From Geojedonia litorea (GTDB taxonomy: Bacteria; Bacteroidota; Bacteroidia; Flavobacteriales; Flavobacteriaceae), in NCBI RefSeq assembly GCF_042654525.1, contig NZ_JBHSGP010000014.1, positions 1,426,001 through 1,490,000 of the forward strand: a stretch of 64,000 nucleotides of DNA. Reading direction: 5' to 3'. The translations under genes and the position numbers were made by a program. The number at the start of each line of letters is the position of its first letter. The first letter of the stretch is position 1. Shown one piece after another: positions 26,152-35,681 of the stretch. Under the pieces are notes generated by a model. That model was not told the origin of the DNA and did no database searches. It saw only the letters and a list, made by a program, of their open reading frames with translations.

Positions 26152-29100
26152 ATGAGAGGATTAATTTCATATTTTATAAAATATAGTGTTGCTGTAAACG
26201 TAGTACTTATTGGCTTTGTGCTGTTTGGTGTATTTGGTATTTTACAGTTAAAGTCATCTTACTTGCCTTTGGTTGATGCTAAAAACATTAGTATCAATAT
26301 CGCCTATCCAGGAGCGGCTCCACAAGAGATCGAAGAAGGAATTGTATTAAAAATTGAAGATAATTTAAAAGGACTTAAGGGAATAGAGAGAGTAACCTCA
26401 ACAGCCCGTGAAAATGGGGGTAATATTAATATTGAAATAGATATTGATGAGGATGTTAACGATATGTTGGCAGAAGTCAAAAATGCTGTAGATAGAGTCC
26501 CTAACTTTCCAACCGGGATGGAACCTTTGGTAGTGGCAAAGCAGGAAAGTTTTAGACAGACCATCGTTTTTGCCATTAGTGGTGATAATGTAGACCTAGT
26601 TTCACTTAAGGAAATTGGACGTCAGGTAGAGAATGACTTACGTGCCATTGAAGGGATTTCACAAATCAATATTTCGGGTTATCCACAAGAAGAAATTGAA
26701 ATAGCAGTTAGAGAAAATGATTTACTCGCCTATGATTTAACTTTTTCTGAGGTAGCGGCTGCCGTATCCCAAGCCAATATTCTTACTACAGGTGGAAATA
26801 TAAAAACCGAAGCAGAAGATTATTTGATCAGAGCCAATAATAGATCCTATTACGGGGTTGAACTTAATAATCTCCCAGTAAGAGCCCAGTCTGATGGGAC
26901 AATAGTCTTATTACAAGATGTGGCCACCGTAAGAGACCGATTTTCAGAGACTCCAAATGCATCGTATTTTAATGGTAATGCTTCAGTAAATGTTGAGATT
27001 ACCAATACCAATTCAGAAGATTTATTGAGTGCTGCAGAGCGTGTAAATGAATACATTGATGAGTTCAATCAAAAATATACTGGTGTACAAATTGATGTTG
27101 TAAATGATAATTCCATAAACCTTAAGGCTAGAACCAAATTGCTATTGGAAAATGGTGCTATGGGTATCTTTTTGGTATTGATTTTTTTATCCTTATTCTT
27201 AAATACTCGTTTAGCCTTTTGGGTTGCTTTAGGTCTGCCCGTTTCATTTTTAGGAATGTTTGTTTTTGCGGCCTATTTTAATATCACCATCAATTTAGTA
27301 TCCTTATTTGGGATGATTATAGTCATTGGTATTTTAGTAGACGATGGTATCGTTATTTCTGAAAACATTTATCAGCATTTTGAAAAAGGCAAACCCAGGG
27401 TACAAGCGGCGATAGATGGGACTATGGAAGTTTTACCTCCTATTATTTCGGCCATTATCACAACGGTTTTAGCATTTTCTACATTCTTATTCCTTGAAGG
27501 TCGAATTGGAGATATTTTTGGTGAAGTTGCAATTATCGTAATACTCACACTAGTGGTATCCCTTGTTGAAGCACTACTACTATTGCCTGCGCATATTGCC
27601 CATTCTAAAGCATTACTTGTTGAAAGTAAAAAAGAAAGAGAAAAGAAAAGAGGCATTGATAAGGTATTTTTAAAGTTGCGGAAGTTTAATGAGTACGGTG
27701 ACCGTTTCATGGTGTATTTACGGGATAATCTGTATTCGCCAATACTTCATTTTGCATTAAGACAGCGCTTCATAACATTTTCAATTCTTTTGGCTTTGAT
27801 GATTCTTACTGTGGGCTCATATGAAGCAGGAATTATTAAGAGTGCCTTTTTTCCTAATTTAGATAGTGATAGGGTAAGTATTAATTTATTGATGCCCGAA
27901 GGAACCAACCCAAAAGTCACCGATTCAATCATTACCTTAACAGAAGAGACATCATGGCGAGTGAATGACGTGTTTACTGAACGTCAAACCGATAATAAAC
28001 AAGTTGTTCAAAACATTGTTAAAAATGTAGGGCCAGGAAATAACAAAGCAAATTTAACAGTGAATTTGCTTCCGGGAGAAGAACGTGATTTTTCTGCCGC
28101 TGAAATAACTACAGCGATTCGAAATGAAGTTGGCGATATTTATGGCGTAGAGTTACTCACCTTTGGATCTGGTAGAAATTTTGGTGGAAGTCCAGTCTCG
28201 ATTTCATTATTAGGCTATAATACAGCGGAGTTAAAAGCGGCCACTGCTGAATTGCGTTCGCATTTGGAGAATATTTCACAATTGGCTGATATTACGGATA
28301 CTGACCCCGAAGGTATTAAGGAAATTAATATTCAACTAAAGCAATCGGCCTATGCACTTGGCTTAAACTTAAGAGATGTTATGGCCCAGATTCGGTCTGG
28401 ATTTTTTGGACTTCAGGCCCAGCGCTTTCAAAGAGGACAGGACGAGATAAGGGTTTGGGTACGCTATGATAGATCAAACCGTGAGTCCATAAATGATCTT
28501 GACGAAATGCGAATTTTAACACCTAGTGGTCAAAGAGTACCCTTTGCTGAAATTGCTGATTATGAGATTAAAAGAGGAGAAGAAAGTATTAGGCATTTGG
28601 ATGGTTTACGTGAAATTCAGGTGAATGCCGATATGGCTGATTCAAAAGGAAGTCCAACAGAAGTCATGGCAGATATCAAGGATAATATTATGCCCGGTAT
28701 TTTGTCAAAGTATCCAACAATTAAGGCTTCATATGAAGGGCAAAACAGAGAAGCAAATAAGCTGGTTAATTCTGCAAAGACTACCATACCAATTGTAATT
28801 TTTCTTATCTATGTTGTAATAGCGTTTACCTTTAGAAGTTATAGTCAGCCATTGCTGTTAATCATACTAATACCATTTAGTTTTATTGCAGTAGGCTGGG
28901 GACATTGGCTTCATGGGTTTCCTATCAATATTTCATCAATGTTGGGAATTATTGCACTAATTGGTATTATGGTGAATGATGGTCTGGTAATGATTGGTAA
29001 ATTCAATTCATTTCTAATATCAGGAATGTCATTTAATGATGCTTTATTTGAAGCAGGTAGGAGTAGATTTAGAGCCATATTTTTAACTTCCTTGACCACT

Positions 29101-29343
29101 ATTGCGGGAATAGCACCATTGCTCCTTGAGAAAAGTAGAGCAGCCCAATTTTTGCAGCCTATGGCAATTTCAATAGCTTATGGAATAGGTATTGCTACTG
29201 TACTGACTTTACTTATTTTACCAATATTATTATCGGCGACAAATAGTGTAAAAGTGAAATACAAATGGTTGATAACAGGTATGACCGTAAAAAAAGAAGA
29301 CGTAGAACGCGCAGTAATAGAACAACGCTATGAGGAACACTAA
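26152..29343 (+). CDS. RND efflux permease
   Basis: This 1063-residue pump has the RND layout: twelve membrane helices in two halves, each with a large periplasmic loop. The TM4 motif GILVDDGIVISEN keeps both proton-relay aspartates. In TM10 the usual lysine region reads GIMVNDGLVMIGKF, so the AcrB-type lysine is replaced by Asn-Asp, as in several non-AcrB RND subfamilies. The end overlaps the outer-membrane channel gene by 14 bases. Confidence 0.93.
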   Translation: MRGLISYFIKYSVAVNVVLIGFVLFGVFGILQLKSSYLPLVDAKNISINIAYPGAAPQEIEEGIVLKIEDNLKGLKGIERVTSTARENGGNINIEIDIDEDVNDMLAEVKNAVDRVPNFPTGMEPLVVAKQESFRQTIVFAISGDNVDLVSLKEIGRQVENDLRAIEGISQINISGYPQEEIEIAVRENDLLAYDLTFSEVAAAVSQANILTTGGNIKTEAEDYLIRANNRSYYGVELNNLPVRAQSDGTIVLLQDVATVRDRFSETPNASYFNGNASVNVEITNTNSEDLLSAAERVNEYIDEFNQKYTGVQIDVVNDNSINLKARTKLLLENGAMGIFLVLIFLSLFLNTRLAFWVALGLPVSFLGMFVFAAYFNITINLVSLFGMIIVIGILVDDGIVISENIYQHFEKGKPRVQAAIDGTMEVLPPIISAIITTVLAFSTFLFLEGRIGDIFGEVAIIVILTLVVSLVEALLLLPAHIAHSKALLVESKKEREKKRGIDKVFLKLRKFNEYGDRFMVYLRDNLYSPILHFALRQRFITFSILLALMILTVGSYEAGIIKSAFFPNLDSDRVSINLLMPEGTNPKVTDSIITLTEETSWRVNDVFTERQTDNKQVVQNIVKNVGPGNNKANLTVNLLPGEERDFSAAEITTAIRNEVGDIYGVELLTFGSGRNFGGSPVSISLLGYNTAELKAATAELRSHLENISQLADITDTDPEGIKEINIQLKQSAYALGLNLRDVMAQIRSGFFGLQAQRFQRGQDEIRVWVRYDRSNRESINDLDEMRILTPSGQRVPFAEIADYEIKRGEESIRHLDGLREIQVNADMADSKGSPTEVMADIKDNIMPGILSKYPTIKASYEGQNREANKLVNSAKTTIPIVIFLIYVVIAFTFRSYSQPLLLIILIPFSFIAVGWGHWLHGFPINISSMLGIIALIGIMVNDGLVMIGKFNSFLISGMSFNDALFEAGRSRFRAIFLTSLTTIAGIAPLLLEKSRAAQFLQPMAISIAYGIGIATVLTLLILPILLSATNSVKVKYKWLITGMTVKKEDVERAVIEQRYEEH

Positions 29344-30649
29344 AATTTATGTTCTTGCCATGATTATACTGGCTTGTTCAGTTGTGAAAGCTCAAAATGT
29401 GGTGACAACACAAAACGCTGTAGAATTAGCTTTAGAACACAACTACGGAATTCAGATTTCAAAAAATAATGTTGAAATTGCAGAGAATAATACTAATGTT
29501 TTAAATTCTGGGTTTTTACCACGATTGACAGGAAATGCTGGAGCAACTTATAATCTAGACAATACAGATGCCGAATTTTCTGATGGTTCTGTAAGAACTT
29601 TAAATAATGCTGAAAGTTCACGATACAATGCTTCAATAAATCTTAATTATACATTATTTGATGGATTAGGCAGGCAATATAATTATAGAAGACTTAAGGA
29701 AGAAAAACAATTAACCGAACTTGAGGCTAGAGAGACTATTGAAAATACCATGATTCAGTTGTTATCTATCTATTATAATGTGGCACAAATTTCAGAGAAT
29801 GCAGATGCACTTCAGCAAACTCTAAATATTTCTAGAAATCGATTAATTAGATCAGAATATCAGTTTGAATACGGACAAGATTCAAAATTAGGTGTTTTAA
29901 ATGCCCAAGTCGATATCAATAACGATAGTATTAATGTGATTAATGCCAATCAACAATTAATTAATGCTAAACGAGACCTTAACGTGGTCACTGGAAATAA
30001 GCTTCCTGTTAATTTTGAAGTAGATACCTTAATCACTTTTACACTTGGCCTTGACCGTATGGACTTACTACAAAAAGTTAAATCCAATAATGTAACTTTT
30101 CTTCAATTAGAGAAAAATCTGCTCATAGGCCAATACAATTTAAAGTCTTGGAAATCAGACTATCTGCCAACTTTAGGATTAACTGGGTCCTACGGTTGGA
30201 ACAAGAACAATAACAATGCAGCTTCATTCTTGGCGGTATCTACCAATACAGGACTGTCAACAGGCATTAATTTGAGCTGGAATTTGTTTGATGGTGGTAG
30301 CACTATTACACGAGTGAAAAATGCCCAAATTGATTTAGAAAATTTACAGCTTCAAAAGGAGCAGATTGTAATGAATATTGAGAGAGATTTTAATAATGCT
30401 TGGGATGATTATCAAAATAAACTTACAATTTTTAATGTTCGAGAGAACAATATTATAACCTTTAAAAACAACTTTGAGCGTACCCAAGAAAAATTTAGAA
30501 TTGGTCAGGCAACTTCATTAGAATTCAGACAGGCGCAGTTAAATTTACTAGGTGCAGAACTCAGCCGAAATCAAGCCAAGTATGAGGCAAAATTAGCTGA
30601 ACTCATTCTTCTACAATTAAGCGGTGAACTTCTGAATGTGAATTTTTAA
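29330..30649 (+). CDS. TolC-family outer-membrane efflux channel
   Basis: The 439-residue protein has a signal peptide (MRNTKIYVLAMIILACSVVKAQ) and two halves with the long helical and strand pattern of TolC (SARYNASINLNYTLFDG and STGINLSWNLFDG repeats). It forms the outer-membrane exit duct for the preceding adaptor and pump. Translation is coupled through the 14-base overlap. Confidence 0.92.
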   Translation: MRNTKIYVLAMIILACSVVKAQNVVTTQNAVELALEHNYGIQISKNNVEIAENNTNVLNSGFLPRLTGNAGATYNLDNTDAEFSDGSVRTLNNAESSRYNASINLNYTLFDGLGRQYNYRRLKEEKQLTELEARETIENTMIQLLSIYYNVAQISENADALQQTLNISRNRLIRSEYQFEYGQDSKLGVLNAQVDINNDSINVINANQQLINAKRDLNVVTGNKLPVNFEVDTLITFTLGLDRMDLLQKVKSNNVTFLQLEKNLLIGQYNLKSWKSDYLPTLGLTGSYGWNKNNNNAASFLAVSTNTGLSTGINLSWNLFDGGSTITRVKNAQIDLENLQLQKEQIVMNIERDFNNAWDDYQNKLTIFNVRENNIITFKNNFERTQEKFRIGQATSLEFRQAQLNLLGAELSRNQAKYEAKLAELILLQLSGELLNVNF

Positions 30650-30657
30650 TTTGAAAA

Positions 30658-30834
30658 ATGGACGAGCACTTTTTTCAATGTCCTTATTGCTGGGAGACCA
30701 TTTCGGTACTGGTCGATAGTTCTGTTTCTTTTCAAAATTATATAGAAGATTGTGAAGTTTGCTGCAATCCCATACAGATAGCCTTAAGTATAGACGACGC
30801 TGAAATTGTTAGTTTTAGTGCTGAAAAAGCGTAA
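30658..30834 (+). CDS. CPXCG-motif small cysteine-rich protein (58 residues)
   Basis: A 58-residue reading frame begins 8 bases after the TolC gene. It contains CPYC (Cys8, Cys11) and CEVCC (Cys32, Cys35, Cys36) separated by the conserved-looking stretch ETISVLVDSSVSFQNYIED, matching the small CPXCG zinc-ribbon family. The glycine after the first CxxC is Trp here. Zinc binding is likely; function is unknown. It is easily missed because of its length. Confidence 0.85.
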   Translation: MDEHFFQCPYCWETISVLVDSSVSFQNYIEDCEVCCNPIQIALSIDDAEIVSFSAEKA

Positions 30835-30983
30835 ATCTTCATATTTTTTAAATCATTGATAAACAGCGTATTAAAAACTGAATTGTTAATAAAACATGTA
30901 TTTCATCGAAAATAATTGGTAGTTCAACGATGAATGTATATATTCGTTGATGTAAATGTGCTCCCTCGCTAAATCTACTAACT

Positions 30984-31892
30984 ATGAAGACTTTAAAATT
31001 AACCTTGTTATTTTGCCTAGTAACACTGTTTACATTCGCAGATATCTCCTCTAAAGAAGAACAAGCGCTTTTAGCTTTACATAATACTACAAAAGGAACA
31101 GAGTGGAATACCACTTGGGATTTAAATGCTCCAGTGACACAATGGTATGGGGTTGTTATCGAAAATAATCGAGTTGTTGAATTGAATATGGAATTCAACA
31201 ATTTGCAAGGGCCATTACCAGAATCTTTTGGAGATTTAATTTACTTAAGAAAAATTAATTTTTTCAGAAATAGAATCACCGGAACTATACCTAGTTCTAT
31301 TGGTAACTTAATGTTTTTGAAAGAGTGTAATATGGCTTTTAATAAATTAGAAGGTCAGTTACCAGAATCTATAACAAATCTTGCATCGTTAGAAACCTTA
31401 CAATTGTTTATGAATCAATTGGAAGGATCTATCCCTGCATCAATTGATAAGCTTCAAAACCTACAAGTATTGGAGCTATATAACAATGAATTTAGTGGTC
31501 AATTACCGGCATCAATAGGTAAGCTATCAAACTTAAAAGAGTTGATGTTGAGCAGTAACCGATTAATTGGGAAATTACCATCTGAAATTTCGCAATTAAA
31601 AGAATTAAAAGTATTAAGTGTTTTTGACAACAATTTTTTCGGAGTTGTTCCTTCTTCAATTGGAGAATTAGCCAACCTTGAAGAATTGGTGATTTCAAAC
31701 AATGCATTTTATGGTGATTTGCCAACAGAAATGGCAAACCTTACTAACCTTAAAATATTCTTATTGGGTAACAATGATTTTGATGGTAATTTAGGAATTT
31801 TAAAAGATAGAATGCCACCAAGTCTAGTTCAATTTGATTTTAATAGCATTAACGCAAAAGGAGTAATAGTAACTCTAGATACCGAAGATTAG
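30984..31892 (+). CDS. Secreted plant-type leucine-rich-repeat protein
   Basis: The 302-residue protein starts with a signal peptide (MKTLKLTLLFCLVTLFTFA) and a cap resembling the plant LRRNT domain (EEQALLALHNTTKGTEW ... WYGVVI). About eight 24-residue repeats follow with the pattern LxxLxLxxNxFxGxLPxxIGxLxNL, e.g. NLQVLELYNNEFSGQLPASI. There is no C-terminal T9SS sorting domain, lipobox or membrane anchor, so it should be periplasmic or secreted by another route. Binding partner unknown. It is alone between the efflux operon and a terminator. Confidence 0.88.
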   Translation: MKTLKLTLLFCLVTLFTFADISSKEEQALLALHNTTKGTEWNTTWDLNAPVTQWYGVVIENNRVVELNMEFNNLQGPLPESFGDLIYLRKINFFRNRITGTIPSSIGNLMFLKECNMAFNKLEGQLPESITNLASLETLQLFMNQLEGSIPASIDKLQNLQVLELYNNEFSGQLPASIGKLSNLKELMLSSNRLIGKLPSEISQLKELKVLSVFDNNFFGVVPSSIGELANLEELVISNNAFYGDLPTEMANLTNLKIFLLGNNDFDGNLGILKDRMPPSLVQFDFNSINAKGVIVTLDTED

Positions 31893-31916
31893 TTTTAAAG
31901 TTTTGATTAGTTAATG

Positions 31917-31956
31917 AAAAACTCCTGCTCGTAATTTATTAGCAGGAGTTTTTTTT
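31917..31956 (+). terminator. Terminator after the LRR gene
   Basis: AAAACTCCTGCT / AGCAGGAGTTTT with an 11-base loop, followed by a T-run to 31956. Confidence 0.88.
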
Positions 31957-31965
31957 AATAATCTT

Positions 31966-31994
31966 TTGAAATCGGAAAAAACATATTATATTTG
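31966..31994 (+). promoter_or_regulatory. Promoter of the initiator tRNA gene
   Basis: TTG at 31966-31968 and TATATTTG at 31987-31994 are 18 bases apart and match the TTG / TAnnTTTG promoter of Bacteroidota. The box ends 11 bases before the mature tRNA 5' end. Confidence 0.8.
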
Positions 31995-32005
31995 CAGTCC
32001 TATAT

Positions 32006-32078
<73 letters not shown>

Positions 32079-32101
32079 CAAAGAGAAAATCCTCTAAGAC
32101 T

Positions 32102-32132
32102 AACGGTTTAGTTCACGCTAAACCGTTTTTTT
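32102..32132 (+). terminator. Terminator after tRNA-fMet
   Basis: AACGGTTTAG / CTAAACCGTT with a 6-base loop, followed by T7. Between this and the next terminator (32133-32336) I see no gene or signal. Confidence 0.9.
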
Positions 32133-32336
32133 ATGCATTTATTTTATGGATTAATTGTATTTGGTTTCTGAAGTGAACATACTGTAGACGACATAGCTCT
32201 ATATTTTGATTGAAATATTTACTATTTAAAGGTGGATCTGATTACATATAAGTCCTTCCATTTTTTAATAATAAGAGCAATCAACTGAAGTAACCTAAAA
32301 TTACCCACTTTACCACAATCAAAAATTTTAAAATAC

Positions 32337-32365
32337 AAAAAGGCCATCAAGTTTCCTGATGGCCT
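32337..32365 (-). terminator. Terminator after the MBOAT gene
   Basis: AGGCCATCA / TGATGGCCT (32341-32349 and 32357-32365) with a 7-base loop; read on the minus strand it is followed by a short T-run (complement of 32337-32340). It lies 43 bases beyond the MBOAT stop. Confidence 0.75.
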
Positions 32366-32407
32366 AGAGATGAAGTCTACCTATAAACTTATTTTAATTC
32401 ACTTAGA

Positions 32408-33817
32408 TTAAAACTGGAAATAGATAAATTGTTCACCATCGCTTTGTGCAACTATAAGTAATACTAACATTACTCCCCAAGCAAGACCAATTAAAGGTTG
32501 CTTTTTAGCTGCATGTGCTTCTAAAGTTTGATTTCTCATTACCCAATGCGATATAAACATCAAACTAATCACAATAAAAGTTATATAAATATCAAGATAT
32601 TGAATAACCATTTGTCCGTCTGTGCTAAATGAAAACATCGCTGAGAGTATGGCCATAGCAGCACTAAAATCGTTTGCTCTAAAAAAGACCCATGTAATAT
32701 TAACACAGACAAAAGTAAATAGTGCTAGCACCAGACCCGTAAGACTATTGATTTTTAAGTTTATTTTATGTTTTAATAAACGTTCAACTACGAGGAAGAA
32801 TCCATGTAAGGCGCCCCAAGCCACAAATGTCCATGCTGCGCCATGCCATAATCCGCCCAGCAACATTGTGATCATCAAAAAAACATAGGTTCTCACCAAA
32901 CCTTTGCGGTTTCCACCCATTGGTATGTAAAGATAATCTCTTAACCATGTTGATAATGAGATATGCCATCGTCGCCATAAATCTGAAAACCCAATGGCGG
33001 CATAAGGGTATAAAAAGTTGTGTGGAAGTATAAATCCTAACATCATAGCGATACCTATTGCACTGGTAGAATAGCCTGCAAAGTCAAAGAAAATTTGCCC
33101 TGAAAATGCCAAAACACCACTCCATGCGTCTATACTTGCCAATCCTAGAGGCGTCTTAAATACCGAATCAGCTGTTGGTGCGAGCAAGGTATCTGCTAAT
33201 ACCACTTTTTGAAATAATCCAAATGTAAGCAAGAACGCTCCCCAAATAAATTGATCTCTGGTCGCTTTTTTAGGCTCTATAAACTGTTCTAATAATCCTT
33301 TAGCTCTAACTATGGGTCCAGCTACTAATTGTGGGAAGAACGTAACATATAAAGCGAAATCTAAAAAGCGTTGAGCAGGTTTTATTTTTCTGTAATAAAT
33401 ATCTATGGTATAGGACATTGTTTGAAAAGTGTAGAACGATATTCCCATCGGCAATAAAATATCAGGTTTTGCGGGATGAAAATCGGCGCCAAGACTATTT
33501 ACAATGAGGGTGAAGTTGTCAAGTAAAAACCCTCCATATTTGAAAAAGGCTAGAAAACCAAGGTTAACAGACATACTTAGTAGTAACCAAAATTTACGTT
33601 TAGAAGCAGAATCCTCTTTATACAGCATTTGTCCAGTTTTCCAGTCAACCAAAGTTGAAATCCATAACAATAAAATTAATGGAGGGTTCCACAATCCATA
33701 AAAGATATAACTTGCGCCAAGTAGCATTGATTTTTTGCCTTTCCAAGTTATTGGAGAGTAATAAAGCGCAAGAACTGCGATAAAAAATACGATGAATCCT
33801 ATTGAATTAAATAACAT
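32408..33817 (-). CDS. MBOAT O-acyltransferase (AlgI/DltB-like)
   Basis: The 469-residue multi-pass protein is a membrane-bound O-acyltransferase. The two expected histidines are His285 in WRRWHISLSTWLRDYLYIP and His325 in GGLWHGAAW. Members such as AlgI and PatA move acyl groups across the inner membrane to be transferred to an extracytoplasmic polymer. The partner gene 22 bases upstream encodes a periplasmic SGNH-like protein, as in AlgI-AlgJ. No polysaccharide synthase is nearby, so the acceptor is unknown. Confidence 0.92.
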   Translation of the reverse strand: MLFNSIGFIVFFIAVLALYYSPITWKGKKSMLLGASYIFYGLWNPPLILLLWISTLVDWKTGQMLYKEDSASKRKFWLLLSMSVNLGFLAFFKYGGFLLDNFTLIVNSLGADFHPAKPDILLPMGISFYTFQTMSYTIDIYYRKIKPAQRFLDFALYVTFFPQLVAGPIVRAKGLLEQFIEPKKATRDQFIWGAFLLTFGLFQKVVLADTLLAPTADSVFKTPLGLASIDAWSGVLAFSGQIFFDFAGYSTSAIGIAMMLGFILPHNFLYPYAAIGFSDLWRRWHISLSTWLRDYLYIPMGGNRKGLVRTYVFLMITMLLGGLWHGAAWTFVAWGALHGFFLVVERLLKHKINLKINSLTGLVLALFTFVCVNITWVFFRANDFSAAMAILSAMFSFSTDGQMVIQYLDIYITFIVISLMFISHWVMRNQTLEAHAAKKQPLIGLAWGVMLVLLIVAQSDGEQFIYFQF

Positions 33818-33839
33818 GACTATAAATGTTAAAAGGTTA

Positions 33840-34904
33840 TTAAAGTAAGTTGTCTTTTTTTAGTAGATCTATAAAGTCCCTTGTAAACGACTTTGCATCT
33901 GCTGTTGCGAGGTGCGACCATTCTGGAAGTTTGTATTTATTCATAATTGAATAGTCTTCAAAGTGATACGCAGGAGCATCTACTGCTTTTACCAAGGCAT
34001 TCCAATAGGTTTCTCTAGGGTATAGGCTATTTTCAATGTCCCTGACTTTATTTTGTGAAGGACATCTCACCATGATAACTTTTCCACCTCTTGCTTTAAA
34101 TTTTGATAACAATTGTGCTGATTTATTGATGATTGACTTACGGTTTTCTTCAATCATGTCCAAGGTGATGTTTGGATCGCTTGGTGGTTGAAATACAAAT
34201 AACCAGAAGTCTGTAATTTCTTTAACATAGGCTTCATCAGTAGCTACTTGAGGTACTAGACTCACATTTCTATAGTCATCAACTTGATAAAGAATTGGAA
34301 ACGGTGGTGGTCCAGGTACTCGTGTAGGGGCAGGAATTTGTTCTATAAGACTTCTCAAGTCAAGTTCGTTGTAAAAAAATTCTGGAGAAGCCGTTAAGAA
34401 CGAAAAGACTTTTTGCGGTCCATGTATAGAAAGGAAATGATTAAACCTATCTGAATATGTTTCGTTATGGAAGTGATTCACCAAATTTTGAATCCTAGCA
34501 TAAGGAAACACATCCATAGATTGTGGAGCCCAGTAGAGTGGTGGTGTGACACCAACGATTAGTGTTCCGTTAAATGTGCTGTTTTCAACTATATCCTCTA
34601 TTACTGGTAAAACCGATGAGCCGGCCGCTGCAATATTTACTGGTTTCTTTCCTTGAACTTTTTCCCATTCATCCATTTGAAAGTTGAACATTACGCGCGA
34701 CGAGCCAATGATAACGACGTCATCATTTGCAAGATCATCAACTTTTGCGCGATGATGTGCCCATAAATACTTGTCGTCGTTTGGTGTGGCTTGGTATTGC
34801 TTTGATCGACAATATAGTTCCCAAGCTGTGAGAGAAACGATTGCAAATCCTGCGGCAATCCATAAAGTACTCAATTTCATTTTAGCTATTTCCTGTGTTT
34901 TCAT
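33840..34904 (-). CDS. Membrane-anchored SGNH-hydrolase-like protein (AlgJ/AlgX-type partner)
   Basis: The 354-residue protein has one N-terminal membrane helix (about 12-28) and a periplasmic domain. Block I appears as IIGSSR (65-70) with Ser69 as the likely nucleophile; a NIAAAGSS block follows; the C-terminal LPEWSHLA supplies the histidine. This matches SGNH acyltransferase partners of MBOAT proteins, which attach the exported acetyl group to the polymer. A CACCTTTG box (34943-34936 on this strand) is close to the TAnnTTTG consensus and may be its promoter. Confidence 0.8.
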   Translation of the reverse strand: MKTQEIAKMKLSTLWIAAGFAIVSLTAWELYCRSKQYQATPNDDKYLWAHHRAKVDDLANDDVVIIGSSRVMFNFQMDEWEKVQGKKPVNIAAAGSSVLPVIEDIVENSTFNGTLIVGVTPPLYWAPQSMDVFPYARIQNLVNHFHNETYSDRFNHFLSIHGPQKVFSFLTASPEFFYNELDLRSLIEQIPAPTRVPGPPPFPILYQVDDYRNVSLVPQVATDEAYVKEITDFWLFVFQPPSDPNITLDMIEENRKSIINKSAQLLSKFKARGGKVIMVRCPSQNKVRDIENSLYPRETYWNALVKAVDAPAYHFEDYSIMNKYKLPEWSHLATADAKSFTRDFIDLLKKDNLL

Positions 34905-35022
34905 GTTGTTAAATTTTAAGTGAATTAAAACAACACAAAGGTGAATGTAATGACTTGATTGTACTTATAATGTACTTTAAGAAATAGCCTTAAGGTAGGT
35001 TAAGAAAGCATCTTAATATAGA

Positions 35023-35610
35023 TTAAGATTTTGCGATTTTTTTTCTGATGATACTTAAAAATTCAGGTGTTACACCTAGGTATGAAGCAATTTGTACATT
35101 AGAAACTCTGTTGAAGAGTTCAGGTCGTTTTTCTGCTAAATCACGATATCGTTCTTCTGCCGTAGAACTAACATATTGTAAAATGCGATGCTGATGACTT
35201 ACTAAAGCATTTTGGGTTAGAATTCTAAATATATGACTAAATGTAGGGAAGTCTTCAAATAATTGAAGCAATTCATCAATGGTTGTATACAGTACAATTG
35301 AATTTTCAAGTGCTTCTATATATAGTCGGCTAGGTTCTCTTTTAAATAAACTGTACAAATCAGAAATCCACCAATTTTCAATAGAAAACTGCAGGTTATG
35401 TTCTTTACCATTTTTATCAACCATGAACATTCGAAAACAGCCTTCTACCACAAAGCTATTGTTTATACAAATATCACCTTCTTGGAGTAAATAGTGTCTT
35501 TTACGGATTCTACGTTCTTTAAAAAGTGCTCTGACAGCTGCTTCCTCCTCGTTATTTAGTGGGATATGACGATTGAAATACGCTATAAGTATACTTGTGC
35601 TGTCGCTCAT
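35023..35610 (-). CDS. Crp/Fnr-family transcriptional regulator
   Basis: The 195-residue protein has a cyclic-nucleotide-binding-like fold (YLLQEGDICINNSFVVEGCFRMF, residues about 30-120) and a C-terminal helix-turn-helix (VSNVQIASYLGVTPEFLSIIRKK). It lacks the PRE-E-R cAMP pocket motif of Crp, so it probably senses something else or nothing. This is a common type in Bacteroidota. It lies 118 bases upstream of the acyltransfer pair on the same strand and could control it, but this is only positional. An inverted repeat CTTAAT-N4-ATTAAG overlaps its stop codon at 35012-35027. Confidence 0.85.
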   Translation of the reverse strand: MSDSTSILIAYFNRHIPLNNEEEAAVRALFKERRIRKRHYLLQEGDICINNSFVVEGCFRMFMVDKNGKEHNLQFSIENWWISDLYSLFKREPSRLYIEALENSIVLYTTIDELLQLFEDFPTFSHIFRILTQNALVSHQHRILQYVSSTAEERYRDLAEKRPELFNRVSNVQIASYLGVTPEFLSIIRKKIAKS

Positions 35611-35681
35611 GTTATTAGGATGACCTAACTGCGTTAATTAGTCAAATCAAAGATAATAATTTAGTGCATATAAATCTCTAT

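Noticed and set aside
30984..31892. LRR protein as a T9SS cargo
   Set aside because: The C-terminus ends shortly after the last repeat with no sorting-domain pattern.
35012..35027. CTTAAT-N4-ATTAAG as a terminator of the Crp-family gene
   Set aside because: The stem is A-T only with no T-run on the relevant strand; it is more likely an AT-rich operator or chance.
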